Shown here: positions 55,679 through 64,000 of the stretch, piece after piece
Position numbering within the stretch: position 1 is the stretch's first letter
How the letters are laid out: each line of letters opens with the position of its first letter
The notes under the pieces: model-generated
Database searches by the model: none
Seen by the model: the letters and a program-made list of their open reading frames with translations, nothing else
Told to the model about the DNA's origin: nothing
DNA from: Parietaria judaica
Lineage: Eukaryota > Streptophyta > Magnoliopsida > Rosales > Urticaceae
Assembly (NCBI GenBank): GCA_954871525.1
Contig: OX940863.1
Location: 8,718,001 to 8,782,000, forward strand
Direction of reading: 5' to 3'
Length of the DNA stretch: 64,000 bases
Made by a program: the position numbers and the translations under genes

Positions 55679-58600
55679 CACTACAAGAAATAAGGGTATC
55701 GGAGACTGAAAATTACGTCTCTAATACTTGAAAATCAGTCCCGAATTGGTATCGGAGACTGATTTTCAGCCACTATGCTCAGTTATAACTGCTTTGTCCT
55801 AGATAGTTGTATTGGTAACTAAAATACCAGTCCCTCTTATATAACGCCACTAAGACTATCTACTTGTCTCGAATATGTATAAGTTCAGTCCTCAATATGT
55901 CACATGCTACAACGTCATTTCAGTCCCTAAAACATTTCTTTCGTGACTAAACCACCAGTCTCTGAAAATATTTTATTTCAGTCCTTATTATACACACTTA
56001 GAAACTGGAAATCAGTCTTTAAACCATGTCTATCTTGTCCCTAATACGTTTAATAAGTTGCGAGATTTCATGTCATTTCAGTCCCTTATAAGGTGTTTCA
56101 AAGACTAAGAATTAGACTTTGATACCACGGCATTTCAGTCCTCATTATGTTTCTATTAAGGACTGAAAAATAATCTCATATATCATGTTATTTTAGTTCT
56201 CAATACGAATCTTTAAGACTGAAAATCGATTCTTTAGGACTGAAAATAAGAATTGTAAAAATAATCTCAATAATGAACATAAATCAGTAGGTTCTTAGTA
56301 TAGAAAAAAAAAAAGTCAATGAAAATATCTTGAGCTTAAGCTCATTTTCTACATATACACACACAAAGCAAATTCTAAATCTCGTGCCCGATTACATTGT
56401 TCGTCTTCTTCCACCTCCGCTTTCAATACATGCACATCGTTCTCCACTTTAGCTCCGCCCAAATAATCTTTTGCACAAATGAAACGACGCGATTCTTTCC
56501 TCTTCTCCCGATTGAGAATTTGACTCTGAATCTTCTTATTCTACAAAGTGGGAGAGTAAACATAATTATGATTTAGTACAAGCAAAAATATTAATTTAAA
56601 AACTACTATAAAAACTATGCGCAGGTAAATACCTGCATCATCAAGCCATTATATGGTAAATATCTACAGCGTCAAACTATGGTAGATCTCTGCATCTTGA
56701 ACAACAACAAGAATGAAATTCTTATAAAAATTGAAATATAACAATGAAGATCGAGATTAAAAGAAAATTACTACTTCTTGATCGAGATCGACTTAGCTTG
56801 ATCATAGAGCAATAAATAAAGATACAAAATAAAATAAAAAAGAAGAAAAATAGAATAATAGAATAATAAAAGCTACAGATACGAAACATACGCTTTTCGA
56901 TGACTTTGAAGAGGTTTTCTTTATCCTCCATGTCTTCTTGCTTAACAAGCTGCAAAGGACGTCTACGGATACGATCTAGTCGCCATTGCAGAGGCAAACA
57001 AACACAAACGAAGATCAACAGATAATATAGATCGATAGAGCACAAATAACATTATTTATTGAGATCTTGTAAACTTTGAACACAATGACAAGGAAAAAGA
57101 AGCTTTGGGTTCCATATTCGAACAAACATACCGAGCATCGTAGAAGCAATCATACTCGGAAACATGTCCTGAAATTTCTCACATCATTCAGTTTATCACC
57201 TTGAATATTCAAAGTTTCAAACAGAAGAAATTCATAAATTGGATACATTTTTTAACTTATCTCGTGAATTCATGTGAAGAACTTGATATCCTTGGTCGAT
57301 TCTTGAGCGCCCAAGAGAAGAAGCTGGCTGATAATGGCGTCTGTTTATCAAAATTTAAATCAACTTACCTGTATTTTTTAATGAGAAAACAAATCATAAT
57401 TAAAAATAGATATATACAGAACGAATAAGGAAGTTTAGAGTTTGAAAAAAGAATCAGAAAAAAAAAATTCAGTATCTTCAAACCTGAAACTGATCCGCAA
57501 AGAGCAAGTAAGCAGTACCTTCTCTTTTTTCCTGAAAACCTCAGCGGATTCGCTCTCCATCCTTATCATTCAAACTAAGTAGCGTCCTCGGAAAGCCCAA
57601 TCAGAATTCGCTCTGATTCTCTTATTCCCCATCGAAAAGTATAAAACCCTAAATTACATTAAAAGAACCGAATTAAAGAGAAAAAGCTTCTCCGGCTGTA
57701 TGTTTCCCGAGAAAATGAGAGCCGAGATTGGTCAAATGGTGGAAGAGGGAGAAATCTAACCTTCGGCAGACGATGAAGCAATTTGCTGAGCCTCGAGCCA
57801 GGGGTGATTCGCGGAGGAGCATCGTTCGTCGCGAAGGATAGACGATCGCCGTCGACAAAGAGAAAAATGATGGCTAGGAACAAGCTTCAACGCTGATTGC
57901 TATGAGAGCAAGAAGAGACATTCGTGAAGTTAGGGCAGCATTTTGTGAAATTTTCACAAAATGGAAAATGATAAGAAAAAAATTAAAAATAATGGCGCCA
58001 GTTTGTGAAATTTTCTAATGAAAATTTAACTTTTCGCAAAAAATAAGTCAGTCTATACAAATAAATGACACTACTGATATTTTTCAAAAAAAAAAAAAAA
58101 GACTCTACTGATTTTAATATAGTAACAAAAAATAGTCCAGGAATACTGAATATTATTTAGTCACTGATATCGTCTTTCGAAGTAATAATTTTTTGTCCGA
58201 TTTTTTGAAGAATAAGAATTAATATCTGATAATTTTTTGTTATTTTTAATTATAAAGGAAAAATATGAAAGACCAAATTACTCAGTCTCTGTCTAAGTAT
58301 ATAATTTTGAAGGGAACATATTTGGGACAGATTTGTAGTGTTTGATATGCTCCCTCCCATTGATAAAATTGGTTGAGAACAATCGAAGAAGACTGAAGAC
58401 CAGTCTCTGATAGATTTAAGTCATTAATCATACTAGTGAAACATATTTAAGACTCAAATTCAGTCGTTAACACTTTACCTCTAAAATAATAATTGGCGGA
58501 AAAAAATTGTAACTGATATTTAGTTTTTAATATCTTTTAATTTGGTGCTAATATATCGGCCACTGATTATTAGTTGCTAATAACATTAAGGACTGATAAA

Positions 58601-59102
58601 TCTTAATGAACAAATATATATTTGTTACTGAAATTTAGTCTCAATTAAAGTGTCAAAATATTAGCAACCGAAAATCAGTCCCGAATAGTATCAGGTACTG
58701 ATAAATCAGTCTCAGTCATGGACTATCAAGGACTAATTTTCACTCTCAAATATGTTCATTCTCCTCCGTATTACTAGTACCACATAATAGAAACTGAAAA
58801 ATCAGTCCCCAATACTTTTGCGCCATTTTTAATACGGAGGGAACATATATGGACTGAAATTCAGTAGCCAATAAATTTTCCTGAAAAATCTTAAAGGACG
58901 AAAATACATTCGTCACTGAAATTTAGTCTCACATAAGATGTAAAAAATTTAGCAATTGAAAATCAGGCGCTAACATTAGTCGAATGAAAATTAGTCCCGA
59001 ATAGCATTAGGTACTGATAAATTAGTAACAAATACTTAGTATAGGAGACTGATATATCAGTCTTCCGTAAAATAGTCCTTAATGTTCACTTTTCTTGTAG
59101 TG
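55679..59102. mobile_element. Non-autonomous CACTA (En/Spm) element with gene-like cargo
   Basis: Ends are a perfect 12-bp inverted repeat, CACTACAAGAAA / TTTCTTGTAGTG. A 3-bp target duplication, act, flanks the element (55676-55678 and 59103-59105). Both facts are diagnostic for the CACTA superfamily. Subterminal zones of 600-1000 bp on each side are packed with gactga(a)aatcagtc-type words (for example around 55705-56240 and 58330-59080). The interior (56340-57900) is different in composition. It looks like an exon/intron module read on the minus strand but does not resemble known CACTA transposase text to me. The element is 3424 bp, too short for an autonomous member. Confidence 0.92.
56346..57895 (-). 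other. Gene-like cargo of the CACTA element, unidentified
   Basis: On the minus strand several short open segments are bounded by plausible splice sites. One at about 57885-57763 ends LHRLPKG at a gttaga. One near 57150-57131, after ttcag, reads DMFPSMIASTMLG. One near 57000-56890 contains RIRRRPLQLVKQEDMEDKEN. A terminal segment at about 56541-56346 begins after tttgtag and contains NREKRKESRRFICAKDYLGG, then a stop. I do not recognise a family. It could be a captured host gene, or the remains of the element's own gene. Exon limits are tentative. Confidence 0.35.
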
Positions 59103-59122
59103 ACTGATGATGATAATATATA

Positions 59123-59496
59123 GGGATAATTACCACAAGTACTCATTTTTTTTTAAATAACGGCATATTACTACGGTTCTAGGGATTGCCTGATTAAATA
59201 GCTAAGGTCGTGATATTTGCATTTTTTATTTATTAAGTCTTATATGTATAATGTATCCATTAATGTTGAAGTTTTTACACATGTACACATCAAATCAACA
59301 CTATTTTTTTTTTAAATGTTTTCATGTTTTTCAAGTTAAATACTATAGTTTGAGACATAAATGACTTAACGTTAATTAAGACACGTGCGAAAAAAAATTC
59401 AAAACTTACGACTTTTGACAGTTAACCAATGCAATTGAAAGCTTGATAATATACCACACTATTATAAAAATTGAGTACTTCTGTTGCAATTATCCC
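59123..59496. mobile_element. MULE-like MITE
   Basis: A 374-bp element with inverted termini GGGATAATTACCACAAGTAC and the inverse of GGGATAATTGCAACAGAAGT. It is flanked by a perfect 9-bp duplication, taatatata (59114-59122 and 59497-59505). Nine bases fit a Mutator-like element, though the target is AT-simple. No coding capacity. It lies only 20 bp from the CACTA end. Confidence 0.75.
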
Positions 59497-59505
59497 TAAT
59501 ATATA

Positions 59506-59778
59506 CTAGTTAGTGGCGAAAGATTTCATTTCTTTATTGGTCAATATATTTTATCAAAAAGGGCTTACATTAGATTGTGTACCTCATTATCTGGAGAACA
59601 TTCACACTTGACAGCAGAGTCGGATTAATATCTATGGCCACATTTGAAAAGTCCTTAGATTTATGTGTTTCTCTGCTGCTTCTCTACTTAGATTATAGTG
59701 CAATATCAATATGATTTTATTTTTTTTGTAAACCAATATCAATATGAATTGAAGCCATATATTAATAGTGGAAATAAT

Positions 59779-59815
<37 letters not shown>

Positions 59816-62617
59816 CAAAATTATGTCAGAGTACTGTCACCATTATGCTATAAAGCACAGTATATTTAGTTTTTTAATGTGCATGTGTCCCCAAAAATAT
59901 ATTTTGTGCCCATAAGATAACACGTATTTTGTGCCCAAAAAAGATATTTAGCCGTGTTTGGTGTGGACGAGGATTTACACTAATCTTTCATACCACATTA
60001 GTCCGTTTAGTCCTTGACATCATGATAGATGTGGCATAAGTAATTATAAAGTAGTATTTTAAGAAGATATACTTGATCCCTTTGTTTGTTTATCACTATT
60101 TAGTACTCAATGTTACGATAAACGTATTTCTCGGGTTTTGTAACATTGGGTAGTAAACCCGTGATAAACAAACAACGAGATTATATTGTTAAGTCCTACG
60201 TGAGAACACATAAAAAAATTATGGTATATGCTCCGGTCTAAAAAAAAAAGGCCTAAGATGAGTGAGCACAAAAGAGTCACCGTTTTGAGGGGGCATGTTA
60301 TGTCTCATATGAAAAGCAATAGAGACTTAGCCCGATTTAAAAAATCATGGATTACTCTCTTCATTACTGATTAATTTTAAAGTTGAACTTCATGATATTT
60401 CAAATTTTATGAGAACATATTATTAAGTTTAGATGAGCACCAAAACCGATCCAAAAAATAAAAATAAAAGGATTCAACTCAAAATGAGTGAGCTCTCGCC
60501 ATCTAAAAGCATGAAAAGTCTCATATGGATTATGGAGAACGCATGGAGACTTTGAGAAAACCATGAATTACTTCTCTTAACCATGAATTACACTTGTAGA
60601 TATTTATGCTGCAAATATCCAAAAGATAAATTATAATTCTATACTAAGTTTTGCACTTAAAAACGTTGGTGATAGCAAGACAAATAATAGAACATAAAAA
60701 GTACAAGGTAATCGTCGACACTAGATGCCTAATGTGGAACTTAAAGAAGGATTTGTTGCTAATTTGTTGAAACTAGAAAAAGTTTTTTTTAAAAATTATT
60801 AATTGGTGTGTTTATTATGCATATTTTCGTCAAACGCTAACAAAATCTTCTTATGGGGATAATAAATTGACACAGGATAATTTGTTACTATAGTTTGCGA
60901 TATTCGACGTGGATAATCTATCTCAACGCGTATTTACCATTAATATATATGAATTAAACACACGAATTCTCCACAATATTTTAATATCGACAACAATATT
61001 GCTCATTTGATTTGTTGATTAATGAGCAAGATTCACTATCAAACTCGTACTTATTACATACTCTTTTGTATCTCTAATTTAATGGATGTCATTTATCTTA
61101 TTCTAAATATTTGATGATTACAAGATCTCCTTGGCAAATTGACCTTAGCACGAATTCCATTCTAATTCATACAATGTTTAAATAAATCACATTAAATGTT
61201 ATTTTTAAAACTATTATCTTGAATTTGAGTTGCTTAACAACTTCTGAATAATTACTAATCCTTTTAGCTATCTCTTTCTCAAACTTTTTTCAATAGTAAT
61301 ACGTTTCTACAAGACTTGGTAACACGAGTTGACAAACCTTTTGTCTAAAAGTTATTCCATCTTGTTTCTATTTTGTCAAGGATTCAACAAAAATAACCCT
61401 ACCATTTTTCTCTCTGAAAATATTTCACCAACCCAAAATTGATTTCTCAGTCATTTTTCAAAAACCAGTCTTGATTGTGATATACGAATCATGATGAGAT
61501 ACAGCTTAGGTTTGAAATTAACAAGGCCGTTACAATTCAACCGTGTGATTTGAAGTAATAACATGAATGAATAATTAAGTCATGGAGAGTCAACAAATCT
61601 CAAGTTTTACATTTTGTGTAAACAAAATCAAATCTTGACTATAAAAAAGCAATTTAGAATTTCCAGGTACTTTTGAATGTAAAATCACCAAAAGAAAGCC
61701 TTTCATAGTAATAATAAATACCTCATAGTTATAGGTTAAATGAACCAGGCATAATTCAATATACATTTAAGTAATTGATAGCTACAAAAGTCACAAAATT
61801 CTTATCGTTTTTAATTAGAGGAACAAGAAATCTTTTCACTTTTATCAATTCCATTTTTTAAAAAATTCGCCATTCTTCTTCTTTTTTTCAGAACCAAAAT
61901 TCTAGTTCTATATTCAAAAATACATATATACGGGGCTAAGTATTTCGGAGTCCCGTATCTACAGCTAATTCCGGTTCCAAATTTTTGAAAAATGTACACG
62001 GGACTATGTATTCTAGAGTTCATATTTACGCCATGATATACACCTAGCAAGCAGCAAAAAAAAAAAAGACTTAAATATTATAGAAGACATGTGATAGAAA
62101 GAATGAAATACTATCTGTAATTTTATTCTTTTTATTATCCAAGAGGTAACGAATATTAATATATAAAATTATCACCCCACTACTACAGGGGCATGAAACC
62201 ACTAATACAGAGTAAAAGCGAGGGGCTTGTAGTGTCCAAAAATGTAATTGAAAATACAAAAATTAAAAATATTTCGGAAAAACGAAAACAAGAACAAAAA
62301 ACAACTCTTATAGACAAAAAGCAGCTCAAAATTGATGGATGTTATGGGAAAATCTTTCACGAACCAATTCCCTCAAATTTACAACTGTCACAAAACAAAA
62401 ACAAAAAAGAAAATGAGACATTATTCAAGAATTGAAGGGTCAAAAGGGAAATAAAAATAATAATCACAATTCACAATACCTCTTTAGAAAACAGCCGAGA
62501 ACTTATGTACAGAGCAACCCTGTGATGTTCGCTGAAGATTACATTTAGCTAACAAAACCGCATTTCCGAGAAGAAGCTATGTCTAGCGATGATGATTTTG
62601 TTTTTACCGATTCGATG
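59506..62617. other. Intergenic DNA between transposons and the exportin gene
   Basis: AT-rich with no recognised gene. (AT)n lies at about 59786-59810. A cggggctaag/cacgggactatg pair at 61930-62050 hints at one end of a decayed element. The last 150 bp are the probable 3' untranslated region of the exportin gene. Confidence 0.45.
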
Positions 62618-64000
62618 CTATCTGAAGATAAGACTGCCATTCTGCTGAACCCTTACATTTTCGACAAGTGACTGGAAAACGGATTTCAAAGCCTTGATGT
62701 CGCTACCCTGAAAGGTGGAACAAAAAAACGCTATAATTTAGAAAAGAGAATCCGATTATGTCACGGACCGTGACTTTATCTTTGCGTAATTACGTGTTTC
62801 ATTATGTAATCTTAATTATTTATGTTTATTTACATTTTAGGATCTGGGTAATTATGCTTTAAGTGTTGCCCGGTCCTATTAAGTTGTAATTAGCTTAGAT
62901 TCTCTCTCGAGTTCAGGGAAATTCTAAAATGTGACGAGATCCATAACAATTTCTCATTTCATATCTTAAACAATCTAGATTCAAGCACGGTTTATACACT
63001 TATAACAGAAGCAAAACGGAATTATAGTGTAAATATAAAACAAAGGAAAAACCGGGTGATAATTCAAGCTTGAAACTCGATAAGGGCATATCAGCAAATA
63101 CCTGCAACTTCTGGCAGTACTGCTCGGCCAAATCTTGAGGACAATGTGCTGCTGGGAGACCTTTGGAAACAAAATAAACGAGAAAATCGTCGCCAAATTT
63201 CTCGTACATGACCTTCTGAGCCAACACGATTTCTCCAAACAGAATAAGCTGTGGAAAAAAATCATATTTTATTACAGTCAATTACATACTTTTAGTATGG
63301 TATTATAGAAGTTCTTATTTAGATATACTCCTTTAAAGATTAATGTCCTCAAGATTGTATGTAGTGCATTTTATTCAGAAAACCCACAATTGTTATATTA
63401 ATGTCAGACACAGCATATAATAAGTTATAAACTGAACATCGTTAATTTGAAGTTGAAAGATAGTTTTATACTTAGTAGCTCATTACACAGTAAGACAAAC
63501 AATTGTTATTAGTAATTAATGTCTCGAAAAATATAGAATGAGTCATTTAGACGAGAACAGACGAATAGTTCCTCCATATTAAGAAACAGAAATTCAAAAA
63601 GGTAAGTCACGTTTTAGTATCTTACGGTGTTTGCATCGCGAAGCTCGAAAGATCTGTCAAGCACGCTGTACAAACAGCAATGAATTGCGAAATTCTCTAT
63701 TATGAAAGTCTGGAAACCAGGCACCTGAAAAAGACAAAAAAATCTTTGATGATAAATTGAACATTAAATAAGTTTCAACTTTATCAACTAACTGAAAGCA
63801 GATTTTACTTTCTCTTCGCCGAGATTCTGGGCACACCAATCTTTGATTAATCTAATAAATATCTGAACACATGCCTGCACAACATAAATCACGCCTTTTC
63901 ATGTAATGATCACCGAAATACTTTCAAATTAATATCTGCGTGTAGTGGTTTTTCAAAGTGAGAAATTTTGTCAGACCTTTCTGACAAGAATATCCTTGTG
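62618..64000 (-). CDS. Exportin-T / PAUSED-like tRNA export receptor, C-terminal part (partial)
   Basis: Five exons of the 3' end are present on the minus strand: 64000-63977 (cut by the window), 63874-63809, 63724-63626, 63248-63102 and 62707-62618, ending in TAG. All are in phase 0 with GT-AG introns and give 141 residues. Key text: HKDILVRK, ACVQIFIRLIKDWCAQN, VPGFQTFIIENFAIHCCLY, LFGEIVLAQKVMYEKFGDDF, PQDLAEQYCQKLQ, and the terminal SLVENVRVQQNGSLIFR. I recognise this as the C-terminus of plant exportin-T (PAUSED in Arabidopsis), a karyopherin of HEAT-type repeats that carries tRNA out of the nucleus with RanGTP. The match is from memory of the family, so the name carries some uncertainty. 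The coding frame is intact as far as seen. Confidence 0.78.

Overview
The window is nuclear DNA from a flowering plant, very probably a eudicot. The background is AT-rich, genes are split by GT-AG introns, many (TA)n microsatellites are present, and transposons of several plant classes are nested in one another. I see no bacterial, organellar or viral gene organisation. The host genes are few and far apart.

Host genes, left to right: (1) a single-exon gene for a small Arg-rich protein of unknown function (518-904, +); (2) a complete eight-exon gene for a chloroplast-type 13-lipoxygenase with all five iron ligands (30775-34176, +); (3) a two-exon CYP92A-type cytochrome P450 gene (43980-46695, +), whose second exon is frameshifted by what looks like a deletion of about 20 bp that also removes the glutamate of the K-helix ExxR motif; (4) a five-exon RIPK-like receptor-like cytoplasmic kinase of subfamily VIIa (50456-52546, -); (5) the last five exons of an exportin-T/PAUSED-like tRNA export receptor running off the right edge (62618-64000, -). 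LOX, P450 and RLCK products all belong to plant stress or specialised-metabolism pathways, but nothing shows that they are co-regulated.

Most of the rest is mobile DNA, and many element boundaries can be fixed from target-site duplications (TSDs). They are: a 1.58-kb hAT-type element carrying a decayed F-box/DUF295 gene fragment (4935-6513); a 1.81-kb hAT derivative keeping only a BED zinc-finger exon (7755-9562), inserted in one copy of a tandem duplication whose other copy preserves the empty site; three smaller non-autonomous hATs (11619-12168, 22441-22875, 37108-37688); a degenerate Ty1/copia element (13955-19831) with its protease split by a MULE-like insertion (15694-16362); three probable solo LTRs (6848-7415, 25247-26882, 39485-41903); a long-inverted-repeat MULE (38857-42250) interrupted by the third of these LTRs, with a truncated relative at 47.8-48.4 kb; a CACTA element with gene-like cargo (55679-59102); and a small MULE-like MITE (59123-59496).

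I did not find a new enzymatic or defence system. The most notable items are the gene-fragment-carrying hAT, the internally controlled hAT insertion with its empty site, the nested MULE/LTR structure, and the disabled P450. All calls come from reading the sequence; no database search was run, and family assignments rest on recognised motifs.
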